Source: Lindgomyces ingoldianus
Taxonomy: Eukaryota; Ascomycota; Dothideomycetes; Pleosporales; Lindgomycetaceae
Length of the DNA: 64,000 nt
Direction: 5' to 3'
Assembly: GCF_010093535.1 (NCBI RefSeq)
Contig: NW_022985229.1
Location: forward strand, 133,626 to 197,625
A model generated the notes under the pieces. That model saw only the letters and a list, made by a program, of their open reading frames with translations, had not been told where the DNA came from and made no database searches. Position 1 is the stretch's first letter. Each line of letters opens with the position of its first letter. Positions 1-11,153 of this stretch are shown here, piece after piece. A program made the position numbers and the translations under genes.

Positions 1-152
1 TTAAAAGCTTAAAGTGTAAGCTGCATCTAACATTCTTTTAACATGTTTAAGTAGTGTTATTAGAAATGCATTAGTATAGAAAAAGTAGTGTAGTAGGGTC
101 TTAGCAAAAGTAAGTAACTAAGGTGTGTAAGCAACTTGCCTATAAAGTTTGT
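1..152 (-). mobile_element. Family A DNA transposon, terminal fragment
   Basis: End of a Fot1/pogo-like family A element whose other part lies outside the window. The terminal module (cttagcaaaagtaag, then ggtgtgtaagcaac) matches the ends of the copies at 1639-4045 and 10052-11151. The final ACGT has decayed to ttgt. A TA at 153-154 is followed directly by gypsy G sequence, so the element is inserted in gypsy copy G1. Confidence 0.8.
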
Positions 153-154
153 TA

Positions 155-1636
155 ACTACATTACCTAATTATCTTATTCTAGGCAATAGTAATATGTAAG
201 GTACTATTCTAGAGTTTGGTTTTGTCTTTTAGTCTGCCTATTAGTCTTAGGATAGTAGGCTAATAAAAAAATTCTTTATGTACTAAGATAGTAATAAAAT
301 CTATTTTAGTACTTTAAGTTTATTATTAGCTTTTAATTAAAAACAATGTTTTTTAGAACATTATAAAAGTAAATAACTTTTTTTAACTAAACTTTTACTA
401 GGTCTAAAGCTTCTTAATTAGCTCTAGCTAGCATATAGTAGGCTATCTTAGTAAAACAGTCTACTATTATAAGAATTACATTGTATACTAACTCTAAGTA
501 TTTATAAAGAGGCAGCTGCGTTATAAAATCTATTATAACATCTTACTAAAGCTTATTAAGCAGTAGCAAAAGGTAAAGAAGCCTATATAGGCAGTGTTAT
601 AAAGCTGCTAATTATCTACACTTTAGGTAGTTATTATAGTACACTTTTATGTCTTTTTTAACCCTTTTTTAATTGTATTAATGTATAATCATTTAAGTAG
701 CTTTTTTACACTAAAGTAGCTTACTAATAAGCTATTATAGCACTTCTAGAACACTTCTTCCTTCTCTTAGTTTATTATTAGGGTCTTCTTTTTTGTATTA
801 GCTATGGTATGTTATTTTAACCTATTTTAAAGATAAATGTTTTTATTAAGGTTTTTATTATTTTTTATTTTACTCTTAGTGCTTAATAAGTCTGTTTTAT
901 TATAGTTTTTTTAATACCTAATATAAGGTTTTTATTATTGTCTTTTTTAAGTTCTGTGCTTATAGCTCTTTTAAAATCTAGCTATTTTAGCATTTATTTT
1001 TTAAAAGTAGTTTTTAGCTACGCCTAAAAAATTTAAAGAATATGTAATAGCTATAACTATTAATTTCTTCTTATAATCTTATTAATTTAAGAGGTTACAC
1101 ATGTTTATTACATACACTATATTTCTTTTCTAAATTTTCTAAAAAGGCTATTTTAACTTTTTAATGTAGCTAGGTCTTTTTAAGAGTGTATCTACTCGGT
1201 TTAGCTTTTCTAGATAGTGCGTAATAATAAAATTATATTTAATTATCCTTTTATAGGCTTAGACCTGCTAGTAGTTTAAGGTTATAGTTTTTATAAACTA
1301 GTAAAAATTATTATAGTTTATAAAAAGTTTAAATAGGAAACCCTAGAGGTAATGTTACAAATATGCTAAACTTTTATTAATAGTAAGTAACTTCTTATTA
1401 TAAGTATGATAATTATACCTAGCTTTACTTATCTTTTTTTAAAAAACAGCTAATTAGCCTTTATTAAGCTCTTTTAGTCTTATTTAAGACTAATTAGCTT
1501 AAAATGCTATAAATTACACCTTTTAAAGTATTAACTTTTACTTTAGTTTTCTTATTAGCATTAAAATAAGCTAATATAAAAACTTTGAAAAATAAGTTTT
1601 AAAGCTTTTAAAAAGCTACTTTACTTTTAAAACTAA
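155..1636 (-). mobile_element. Ty3/gypsy family G copy 1, integrase/RNase H part (RIP-degraded)
   Basis: Collinear with 47142-48620 of the full-length gypsy at 44159-51654, so it is the 3' pol part (integrase and RNase H side) read on the minus strand. No frame is open, and stops occur every few codons. It is interrupted at 1637 by family A element A1 and resumes at 4048: the words aactaata and ttaagcttctaac that flank A1 are adjacent in the uninterrupted copy near 48610. Confidence 0.8.
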
Positions 1637-1642
1637 TAACGT

Positions 1643-2044
1643 TGTTAGATTAAAGCACTGTTTCTAGGCTTCCTGAGATGAATGATGGGTTTGGATATGA
1701 TGTATAGGATGATGATTTTAATGTCTTGATTTATCGATCCTTTTTCGGCTCTACTTGTGTTGCTCGGCTTTTTGTTTTGCCGATCCGAGTCCCTCGCGCA
1801 CTTGTCCTATGCGCGACCAGCTTGCAACATGCTGCAAAATGCTGCAACATGCTGCAAAATGCTGTAAAATGCTGCAACATGCTGCAAAATGCTGCAAAAT
1901 GCTGCAAAATGCTGTAAAATGCTGCAATTTGCTGCAAAATGCAGCAATTTGCAGCAACATACTGTTCGAGCTTATTGCTCGTACTATGTAGCAGCTTTCG
2001 TCAAGCGTTCCTCCTGTCTTGACAGTAGGTGCGCATATCTGACA
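1643..2044 (-). mobile_element. C1 copia solo LTR
   Basis: Reverse complement of the C1 LTR at 13587-14007. It begins TGTTAGATTAAAGC and ends CATATCTGACA. The 5-bp target duplication AACGT is exact at 1638-1642 and 2045-2049, so this is a solo LTR left by LTR-LTR recombination. It sits four bases inside element A1, which it therefore post-dates. RIP damage is light. Confidence 0.95.
1822..1960 (-). repeat. 10-bp tandem array in C1 LTR (about 13-14 units)
   Basis: Tandem 10-bp units, seen here as AATGCTGCAA / CATGCTGCAA (complement TTGCAGCATT / TTGCAGCATG). The same array occurs in every C1 LTR of the window with different unit numbers. Short open frames across it, poor in sequence complexity (repeating C-N-M-L-Q-type residues), are artefacts of the repeat. 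Confidence 0.93.
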
Positions 2045-2449
2045 AACGTACTTCACGGGCGAGTTGCTTACACACCCGAGTCGCTCACTTTTGCTAAGAC
2101 CCCACCCTAACAAACTCTATTATGGCCTATAACAACCTGCTCTAGCACTATATAGTACAGTACAGCCTAGAATATTATTTAGATACTACTTCTGCTTTTG
2201 ACTTATATGTTTGCGTGTTATGCCTAGTCTAATTGCACTATCTGCAGCGCCTTTAGAATAGCTCACCTACTTTAGCTTGCACCTGCTTCTTCGACTTCTT
2301 CCTGTTACTGCGCACCTTAAACTCCTTTAGAGCTGTTAAGCGTAGGCCTTTCTAAATTATTAAGGTCTTTTCTGCCTTAATCTACTTTTTTTTATGTAAT
2401 TTACATTACATAGCAGCTTTATTAGCTGCTTAAAGCTTAGTAATTTCTT

Positions 2450-3840
2450 ATTATGCTAACACTAACTTATGCGTAATTATTGCTGCCCCCTTTAAAACTT
2501 TTTTAAATGCTTTAACTATAGAAGTTAGTAAACTATTTATATGCTTCTAAATTTTTATCTTTATAAGCATTAATTATAACCTAAGTTTTAGAGTATTACT
2601 AAGGGTTTACAACTACTAGAGCTTATTGTATATAAGTAGTAGTAGTAATAGAGTGCGCAACTTTACATTAAGGCCTATTATAACCTGTTATAGATTAAAA
2701 GAAACTAATCTAGCGCCTTAAAACCCTCCTTAGATATTACTAAAAGTAATTATAGCATTATAGGCTACTTTAAAGCATAGTAGGAACTTTATTTTTATAA
2801 TATAAGTAATCTAGTTGCGTATAAGGTTTTTAGCTTAGCACTTATACGCCCTCTTTAAAAGAGCAAAACAACCTACATTAAGTAGCTATAGAAAGTGTAA
2901 TAAGTAAAAAAGCATGTAAATAGTAATAATTTTATTATCTTTATAGTATTACTAAAAATAAAGTAAGTTATAGCTTTTATAGCTGTTAATAACTAGTAGA
3001 CAGTAGCTGCTAATAGTATACTTTTCTATATATATGTTAAAGTGCTTTAACTAGTCTAGACTAAGCTAATTAGTAGTCTAGCTGCGCGTAGAGATTGCAA
3101 TAACTTAATTCTAGAGTAGATTTTTCTTCTTGTACTAGTTTAAACAGTAGTTGCTACCTTAGAAAATAATAAAAAGCAGAATAGCCTACCCTTTAGCATT
3201 AATGCTCTAGATAGCTGTTGTCTACTTCTAGTTGCCTAGCTAGAATGTTTTTAGCTGTCCTTCTTCCTCTAAACCTATAACAACTGCTTTAGTAGATATC
3301 TAGCCTATTATAAACTCTATTTTGTTAAAGTTGTACGTGTTATTATTCTAGATACTATACTTAGCTTTAATATTCTTTATAAAGTTAAACTAGGTCTAAA
3401 TTACTATAAGATCTTTATAAAAAGCTCTTTTATAGTTATAGTTATACTTAAACTTTACTTTAAGCTCTAGGTAATGCTTAACAAATGTATTAAGCTAGTT
3501 TATGCTAATATAGCCTATATTATGCTTAGCGTGTAAAGAATTAGCTATAGTAGCTATAGCTGCTAGCTGTAAGGCCGAGATGGTGCTTACGTGCGACGGG
3601 TATATATACTATTCTGTACGCAATAATTAACTGTTGGTTAATTATTCGCACCTTTTTAGTTGTATTGGCGTAGTGGTACAGAGCTCCGTCCTTACACTAG
3701 CTAGGGGGGAAATCCTTGCGCATTTAGCTTAAGTATGTGCTAAATAATTGCCTGCTTCTTATTATTATCTAGCTTCTATAAGTTAGCTATATAATTAGCT
3801 TAGAAAGGTTGTCTAGCGCGTTAGTTGCTTATTATCTTTT
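2450..3840 (-). pseudogene. Fot1/pogo-type transposase remnant (family A)
   Basis: On the minus strand the stop-riddled frame carries the order of a Fot1/pogo transposase. First comes a CENP-B-like N-terminal part with a stretch resembling AFIANIANSL. Next is a DNA-binding stretch ending in an FxLKxKF..YNYKRAL-like segment, then a YNFNKxGFIIGW-like stretch where the family has YNFDETGF. A DDE core of the GWAILLFIIF type follows. The first catalytic Asp codon reads as Asn (GAT->AAT), a typical RIP product. The remnant is further broken by the 129-bp insertion at 3568-3696. It cannot code for active protein. Family assignment rests on motif order; frame boundaries are approximate. Confidence 0.75.
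3568..3696. mobile_element. 129-bp LTR-like insertion (solo mini-LTR)
   Basis: Sequence absent from the other A and B elements. It starts TGTAAGG, ends CCTTACA, and has an exact 5-bp duplication CTAGC at 3563-3567 and 3697-3701. It is not AT-drifted, unlike its host. It contains a TATA-like run (gggtatatatac), a 16-bp inverted repeat around AATAATTAACTG/ttggTTAATTATT, and a string matching a pol III A box (TGGCGTAGTGG), but no B box. A solo LTR of a miniature (TRIM-type) element is the simplest reading. Confidence 0.75.
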
Positions 3841-4047
3841 AAAAGACTCTATAGATAGCTGCAGCGTGTTACCTAGAAAGTATTACATTATATTTAAAAG
3901 CTTAAAGTATAAGCTGCATCTAACATTTCTTTAACACATCTAAGTAGTGTTATTAAAAATGCATTAGTGTAAGAAGAGTAGTGTAGTAGGGTCTTAGCAA
4001 AAGTAAGCAACTTAGGTGTGTAAGCAACTTGCCTGTGAAGTACGTTA

Positions 4048-5044
4048 TTAAGCTTCTAACTTTCTTTCTACTTTTACTTTTAACTACTGTTTACTGTGTC
4101 TAGGCTTTTCTAGGTTAGCTTAGTAAGAGGTAGAGTTATTAAGAAAAAGTTAGTAATAAACTACTTATAGTAGTTTATAAACTCTATAAAAACATTAATA
4201 TTCTAAACAGTTTTTAGCATTAGCTACTTCTAGATTATTTTAATTTTTAAAGAGTTAACTTTAACTACTTTTAGGTAAACTATGTACTTTAGGTACTTAG
4301 CCTTTTATGTATAAAATTTATACTTACTAAGTTTTAAAAAAAGCTTTACTTTATATAATCTTTATAGCACTTTTTTAATATAAATAACTTGTTCTTTTTT
4401 TATGTTAGAATAGACTAGAATATTGTTAAAGTACATAATACACATTACATTAACTAACTCTGCTAGGGCCTAGTTAATATAAGCCTAGAAAGCTGCAGGA
4501 GCATTAGTAAGACTAAAAGGTATAACTTAGTACTTAAAATAACTATATTAAGTCTAGAATGCTGTCTTTTACTTATCCTTTATATAAATACATAATATAT
4601 AGTACCTATTATAAATATTTAGCTTTATATACTACTTTACTTTTCTAAGTCTTTTAAGAAATTCTAAGATAAGTAGTAGTAAGTAATAATTTTCTATTAT
4701 AATTTAGTTTAGGCCTTTATAATCTATATAAAGCTTTAACTTTTTATTTTTTTATAAATAAAATTAGAGCTTTTATAAAAAACTTAAACCTTTAAATCTA
4801 TTTTATTTACAGATAATTATGAATATATTTGTAAAAATGCTGTAACATATACTTTAATAAGTTATATAGTAGTTAGTAAAGACGCTTTGTCCTTTTCTCT
4901 AGCTTAATAGCTAGATCTTACAGGCTATGCAGTAATACTTCTAACATCTTATTAAACTTAACTATATCTGTATATTCTTTGTACTTTAGTCTTAACTTAA
5001 GCTTTATAACTTTTAAAGAATTTTTAGTGTTATTAGATAGCACA
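4048..5044 (-). mobile_element. Ty3/gypsy family G copy 1, reverse transcriptase part
   Basis: Continuation of G1 after element A1. The minus strand around 4400-4560 carries a decayed Ty3/gypsy RT. The order is GDEWKTAF-like, then LTNAPAAF, then a YFNNILVY-like stretch where the family has YLDDILVY, with both Asp codons converted to Asn. The copy ends abruptly at the C2-family LTR at 5045, so its protease and gag are missing here. Confidence 0.82.
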
Positions 5045-5650
5045 TGTTACAGCTAACAAACAAACTGTAATTACCTAATCAGCTGTACCCCACAGCTTAA
5101 GCGACGTTAGATAGACGACGCTTAAACCTGTCTTAGACAGATCACGTGACAAGCTAAATAAAGAATAGCTTTAGCTTTTAGACAAATGCATAGAAGAATG
5201 TGTTGTCTAATAAGAAAAGTATGTTTGCGCACTATGCGCGCAGTGCGCGTAGCGGGCACAGCTACGCGCAAAGCGCGCACAGCGTGCACTGCGTGCAGGC
5301 TCTGTGTATGTGGTCTTAGTTATAACCATAGTTAGAGGGTTATAATTACTGTTTAGTTTATTCTATAATAGACGAAGAGGCATTAATACCTTTATAATAA
5401 GGACATTGCTGCTTTGTATATCTTCCACTATATATACCTCTAGTTCTATTCTTTTAGATTAGGTTTACTAGCTCTTTATATAGCTGCTAGGTTAAAACTA
5501 TAACCTGCCTTCTTTACTTACGCCTTTCCTATACTCTGCGAGACAGACTGTACACCTAATCTAGCTAAGTCCTCCTCTTTCCGCCTAACAACACACTACA
5601 GGCTGTAGTGCTCTTAAAAACACTATTTTAATAAAGTAAAGATTATAACA
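5045..5650 (+). mobile_element. C2-family LTR, copy a
   Basis: 606-bp LTR starting TGTTACAGCTAAC and ending GATTATAACA, collinear with 61453-62063. It contains the conserved stretch tatcttccactatatata that marks every C2 LTR here and probably includes the core promoter. It is followed directly by a gag remnant. No downstream partner LTR is present before the next C2-family LTR at 7101. Confidence 0.85.
5225..5305. repeat. GC-rich GCGC/TGCA short-repeat cluster in C2 LTR
   Basis: Cluster of overlapping palindromic words (TGCGCGCAGTGCGCGTAGCG, then ctacgcgcaaagcgcgcac). The paralogous LTR at 61453 holds a different cluster at the same place, built on GCATGC and TTGCAGG words. It looks like a fast-evolving repeat inside the LTR. 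Confidence 0.6.
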
Positions 5651-7100
5651 GTAATTACTACTACTTATAAAGTATAGCTACTTTAACCTTAGACATTAGC
5701 ATAACAGGCGCTTTAGCCACTGGCACTAGCTAGACCCCTACAGCTATAGAAGAAGCGCAGAATTAGTAAATACTATATCTCTGTAACAAGCTAGAACAGC
5801 TTAGGCACCACCTCTAGCAGTAAGCATAATAAGGGCTTTTAAACAGTTAATAGTTACAGGCTCTCTAGCTAGAAGTAGCTAATCTTTAAAACATTACACA
5901 TAAATAAACTAGTATTAAATTAAAGAAGGCTCTACATTTTACCCCCCTTAAGGCCTTTAACAGGACAGCTAAGAATCTAAAACTATTTTTTATAAAATGC
6001 TACCTCTACATGTAATATAATAAGACCGCCTTTAAAACTAACAAAGAAATAATCTTGTAAATAGGCTTACACCTAGAAGGGTCACCTGCTGTGTGGTTCT
6101 AACCTCACGCTAATGATTAGATAAACTACTAAGTAAATAGAGAACTCTTACTACCTAAAACACAGAAGATCTTTAAGGACATTAATTCTTTTAAATTAGC
6201 TCTAACTGCTATCTATAGGCTAGTTAACTAGGAGAAATAAGCAGTTAATAAAATAGACTTTCTATAATAAAAAAAGAGCATAGTCTAATAATACATATCC
6301 TGCTTTAGGGAATAATTAGCTATCTATAGATAGACAGATTATAGAGCAATAAAATAAATATTTTACAACAGGCTTTTAAAAGTAGTTAAAAACAAATTTA
6401 CTTACATTAGAAAGCCTAAAAGCTTTAAAGATTATGTTAAAAAAGCACTTACCTATAATAAAAGACATGCTAAGTGACATAGAGAGAAAAAAGTAAGCGT
6501 TACAACATTAAAACCTAACTAGTTTTAAAAGAAAAGGAAGAGCTTACAGTTTAATAGTAAATCTATAGATCTTAGTTACACTAAACATACACATAGCTTC
6601 TCTAAGAAAAAGAGCAAGTCCCTTCAAAGTAAAAAGCTGCCCCTAAGTAAGAAACAAAGAAAATAGCTTAAAAAGAAGGCATACCTTAACTATAAAAAAG
6701 AAGGTTATTTCTGTTAAAATTACCTAAACTCTAAGAAACTAGAAAATAAAAATAATAAGTTACCTATAAAAGCTATGTTTGCTAACAGAGGCTTAACGCT
6801 TAAAGAAATACACAACAGGCTAAATAAGTAACTCTGCTAGAGATGTAGAGCTAAATATAAATCCTCTAACTATCTAACAAACTATTAGAAGGTAGAGGTC
6901 TAAGAAGAAGACAGTATCTCTAAGGCTATTAAATAAGCTGCAGTTTTTAAGGGATAGCAGGATTAAACATAAGTAGCTAACTATGTTAAAAATGTAAAAA
7001 AAGGTAAAAAACAGTACCCTGTCTAACAGACTAGAAGAGGCACCCTAGCAAAAGAACTTAAGCAGTAATTTAAGTAAGAGGATTACTAAAAGTGCAGAGG
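5651..7100 (+). pseudogene. gag remnant of C2-family LTR retrotransposon (copy a)
   Basis: Gag-like protein remnant on the plus strand, broken by many TAG/TAA codons. In order it shows a coiled N-terminal part, a retrotransposon-gag core from about 5940 (PPLKAFNRTAKNLKLFF-like, then LHLEGSPAVWF and FREQLAIY), a basic stretch, and a CCHC zinc knuckle near 6681-6723. In the knuckle the second Cys, the His and the last Cys read Tyr, and an Arg codon reads as a stop. These are the changes RIP makes. The copy ends where the next C2-family LTR starts at 7101, so pol is absent. In life Gag would form the virus-like particle. Assignment rests on collinearity with the copies at 7691 and 62064. Confidence 0.78.
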
Positions 7101-7690
7101 TGTTACGGTCTACGGTTGGACCAGCGTAACTCCACCAGCAGTGCTCCACAGTCTAGCTAGGTTGGAGCAGGGCTCGCTTATGAACCAGTCGGAGGACACA
7201 GAAGCAGCACCACTGCCCGCAGTACTAGAGGAGTGCGTTGTCTAGTAAGGAGACAGGCCACAAGTCTAACAAGTCTAAGAGAGCTTATAGAGCTCTCCTT
7301 AGCAGGCTTACATAAACTTGTCCTGCTTACCTTAGCACTCTCTGTATATATATATAGTTTCTACATTAAACAACCTTTAGAAAGTGTGTTTAATATTTAG
7401 TTTATTCTTTATATAGAATAAGTAGCATTTAGCTTTCTAATAAGCTGTAATACTATTTGTATATCTTACACTATATATACCTCTAACCTTGTCTAACAGG
7501 ACTGTTTAACCTAGCTACTATACTGCTGCACATAGAGTAAACTATAATCTAGTTACTCTACCTCCTTTCTAGTAGCCTAATAGCCTATACATAGGACTGT
7601 ACATCCTGCTGTTAGCCTCTACTACCTGTCCTACTTCTTCTCTAGGAATATTATAGACCTAAGTGCTTTTATAAAGTAAGAATTATAACA
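7101..7690 (+). mobile_element. C2-family LTR, copy b (diverged subfamily)
   Basis: 590-bp LTR beginning TGTTACGGTCTACGG and ending GAATTATAACA. It shares the gtatatcttacactatatat block with the other C2 LTRs but differs elsewhere, so it is a subfamily. The first ~170 bases are strikingly GC-normal compared with the RIP-drifted surroundings. Confidence 0.82.
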
Positions 7691-10049
7691 TTAAACACTA
7701 CCTCTTTTAAAAAGTATAAATACTACTTAATATAATTTAGATTCTAATATAGCCTATGCAGCTTTATTAAGATCTACAGAAGTTTCTACCTAAAGTAAAG
7801 CTGTCTTAGCAAAACAAATTAATATAATCTAAAATAACATAAAAGAACTCTAGCAGATTAGTAATAAAGTAAATAAACTAGTAAACTTTTAAAAAGAAGT
7901 TAAAAACCTTTACTAAAAAGTAGCAGAATTTAATAACTCTCTATTACCTATAAATCCTTAACAAGCTACTAGCTCTGCGCACTAGATACACGCACTATAA
8001 GTAGAGCTAGCTAAACTCTAGAACATCTTAACTAAAAGAACAAGCATTACAGCTAAAAAGACTTTAAGACTAGCCCTTTTAAAGCCTTTTAAAGGATTGC
8101 TAAAGGACCTCTGCTCTTTCTTTACTAGATACTACCTTTATATGCAATATAACCAGGGAGTATTTTAGACTAATGCAGAAATAATATCTTAGATAGAACT
8201 ACACTTAAAAGGCTTTTTTATAATTTAGTTCTAGCTACACGCAGATAATTAGATAGACTTTAAAGCTAATAGCATAACACTTACTTTTAAAACAGAAGAA
8301 GTATTTAGCAGTGTTAAAGCTTTTAAGGATGCCCTAATAGCTATTTATAAAACTATAAATAAATAAAAAATTATAGCTAATAAACTAAACACTCTTAAGC
8401 AAGGCAACAGCACAGCCTAGAACTATGCAGCGCGCTTTAGGGAACAGCTAGCTATCTATAGATAGACAGACTAAAAAGCTCTCTGCTGTATGTTCTATAA
8501 CAGGCTAAGCAACATAATAAAAAATAAATTTATGTATAATAATAAACTAACTACTTTTAAAAGCTTTATTATGTAAGTAATAACTTATAACAATTACTAT
8601 TAAAAGCGTAAAAGAAAAAAAAAGTAAAAATCAACTCCTTAGAAACTAGAGTTTATTTCTAGAAAAAAGAAGTCTTTTTAGTATAATAAAAAACTAATAA
8701 ACTTTAGTTATATAAAGCATATATAAAGCCTCTTTTTAAAGAAAAACTAAGTTCTAGGACATGATAAGCCGCCTTTAATAAAGAAACAGTAAAAGTAGTT
8801 AAAGGACAAGGCCTACCTAAACTATAAAAAAGTAGGACATTTCTGCTAAAATTACCTAGACTTTTAAAAGAGGGAGAATAAAAATACTACTATAATAGTA
8901 AAAGCTATTACTGCTAGATACAGCCTTATAAAAAAAGAAATATTAAAAAGATTAAATAATAAACTTTACTAGTAATGTAAAAAAAACTATTCTTTAGAAA
9001 ACTACTTTAAAGCGTATTAAAAAGTAGTTACCTAAAACTTTAGTAGCTTAAATAAGGTGTTGTAGGACCTTATAATTTTTAAAAAGTATAAAGAAGAAAC
9101 TTAGATCTAAGGATACATTATAAATGTCTAAAAAGAAGAGAAATAGTTTCTTCTTTATAACTAGACCTTTAGCACCTTAGTAAAAAAGCTCTCTAGATAA
9201 TTCTAAAAGTGCAAATGCTAGGAGTGTAGTCTATAATATAACTACTTTAATAAATGTATAGTTATGCTTTACTAGATAAACATTAGTAATAATTACCTTA
9301 CATTTAACATTATAAGGTAGATAGCTAAGGTTAAATATAATATTATAAATAATAAAAAATAATAGCAGTTCTTTACTAAGATCTAAGACTAGAAACTAGA
9401 AGGACTAAGTAGACCTGCTAGGTTTAAAGTTCTAAAGCTAGTACCTAGAAAACCTAAAACACTGCTTTTAGGCTTTGTAATTAACAGAAAAGCCCTTGTA
9501 ATGCAGCAAAACTATAGCTAGTGTGTACTTTGCAGAAGCAACGCCTACAGCACTAACAACTGCTAGTAGAAGGGACACCCTGTACAGGTAGTACAAACAC
9601 AGGAATACCCTTAGTAGACTTAAAAGAGCCCCCTTAACACCTTACATAGACCTAACAATTGTCTATACTCTTAGTACTAGTGTACGTAACAGTATTGCAC
9701 TAGACACTAGAACAATAAGCACTAAGCAGGCTAGTAGCCTACATAGAAGAAAAACTATAATAGATGCCTATAGTAAGAGACAGCTTTAGCCTGCAAAACT
9801 ATAAACTGCTACACCTATTAGACAGCCTTTTTTTATAAGTAAGAAAAATAGCTAAATTATAAAAATAGAAATAACTATAAGTTTTATTACTTTTAATAAA
9901 AAGTAGTAAAAAAGAAGACTACTTAACATCTTATTACCTAGTAAAAGATTACAAGTGTAAAGTAGCTAACTATTACAACAGAGAGCACTAAATCTATAAA
10001 AAAGAGAAAGATAAATTTAATAATAACCTTTAAAAGATTAACTTTTACT
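7691..10049 (+). pseudogene. gag remnant with two zinc knuckles (C2-family copy b)
   Basis: Long plus-strand gag remnant with many stops. A coiled N-terminal region (about 7790-7960) precedes the gag core (about 8080-8500; LALLKPFKGLLKDL-like, LHLKGFF, ARFREQLAIY). Near 8817-8862 lies a decayed CCHC knuckle (first Cys of the pair lost, GHFC kept). A second knuckle at about 9514-9565 reads QCVLCRSNAYSTNNC, a good C-x2-C-x4-[H/Y]-x4-C with His->Tyr. No recognisable protease or reverse transcriptase follows before element A2 interrupts at 10052. Either the element was non-autonomous or the rest is lost. Confidence 0.72.
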
Positions 10050-10051
10050 TA

Positions 10052-11151
10052 ACGTACTTCACAGGCGAGTTGCTTACACACCTAAGTTGCTTACTTTTGC
10101 TAAGACCCTACTAAACCACCCTTTCTACACTAATGTATTCCCTATAACACTACTTAGACGCGCTAAAAGAACGTTAGATATAGCTTACGCTCTAAGCTTT
10201 TAAACAAGACATAAAACTCTTAAAAAAATATGCTATAGCTATGTGCAAAGTTTTATAAAAAACAATAAATAACTATAGCACTAGATAACCTTTACAAGCT
10301 AATTCTACAGCTAAATTATAGAGGCTAGGCAATAAAAAGAAGCAGGTAATTATTAAGACTATACTTAAGCTATATGCGCAAGGAATTTCCTCTTAGATAG
10401 CATTTATAGCTAATATAGCTAATTCTTTGCGCGCTAAGCGTAATTTTAGCTATGTTTACATAAACTAGCCTAGTACATTTATAAAGTGTTATTTAGAGCT
10501 TAAAGTAAAGTTTTAAGCGTAAGTATAGTTAAGAGATATTTAGCTAATTATTAACTTTATCTTACTAAAGTTGTACGTGTTATTATTCTAGATGCTATAC
10601 TTAGCTTTAATATTCTCTATAAGGCTAAACCTACTCTAAATTACTCTAGGACTCTTGCAAAAGGCTTTCTTATAGTTATACTTATACTTAAATGTTACTT
10701 TAAGCTTTAAATAACGCTTTACAAACATACTAGGCTAGTTTATGCAAACATAGCCTAGAATACACTTAGCGCACAAAGAATTAGCTATATTAGCTATAAA
10801 TGCTATCTAAGGGAAAATTCCTTGCGCATATAGCTTAAGTATAGTCTTAATAATTACCTACTTTTTTTTATTACCTAGCCTTTATAATTTAGCTGTAGAA
10901 TTAGCTTATAAAAGTTATCTAGTGCTATAGTTATTTATTATCTTTTATAAAACTCTGCACATAGCTATAGCATATTTTATTAAGAGTTTTATATCTTATT
11001 TAAAAGCTTAGAGTGTAAGCTGTATCTAACATTCTTTTAGCGCGTCTAAGTAGTGTTGTAGGGAATGCATTAGTGTAAGAAGGGTGGTTTAGTAGAGTCT
11101 TAGTAAAAGTAAGCAACTTAGGTGTGTAAGCAACTCGCCTGTAAAGTACGT
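10052..11151. mobile_element. 1100-bp inverted-duplicate family A derivative (A2)
   Basis: TA duplications lie at 10050-10051 and 11152-11153. Both ends are the same terminus of family A: the right ~480-600 bp, read in reverse complement, repeat the left arm through the words tacactaatg, ctacttagacgcgct, aagcttttaaa and the CENP-B-like coding part. So this is a long foldback element and not a simple internal deletion. Identical 1100-bp copies occur at 56110-57209 and, after removing nested inserts, at 20482-22918. It has no intact frame. Confidence 0.85.
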
Positions 11152-11153
11152 TA

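Larger units (their letters stand above)
1639..4045 (-). mobile_element. Family A full-length Fot1/pogo-like element A1
   Basis: DNA transposon with terminal inverted repeats (ACGTACTTCACgGGCGAG at the left, complement at the right) and TA target duplications at 1637-1638 and 4046-4047. It is read on the minus strand. Two later insertions lie inside it: a C1 solo LTR (1643-2044, plus its TSD) and a 129-bp LTR-like piece (3568-3696, plus its TSD). Without these it is about 1866 bp, the same size as the full-length B elements (1859 and 1864 bp), as expected for a single-transposase Fot1-type element. The transposase remnant is listed separately. Confidence 0.88.

Noticed and set aside
1822..1960. 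CRISPR-like array
   Set aside because: The 10-bp units have no spacers of constant length and occur in retrotransposon LTRs of a eukaryotic genome.
1731..2113. Several 60-120 codon frames over the 10-bp arrays (also at 13578-14005, 18765-19198 and 53857-54166)
   Set aside because: They come from the tandem repeat: a 10-bp unit keeps all frames open and gives repetitive Cys/Met/Leu/Gln text on both strands. They lie inside LTRs and differ with unit number.
3661..3690. tRNA gene or SINE head at the TGGCGTAGTGG word
   Set aside because: Only an A-box-like match; no B box, no acceptor-stem pairing and no tRNA fold can be drawn from the flanks.
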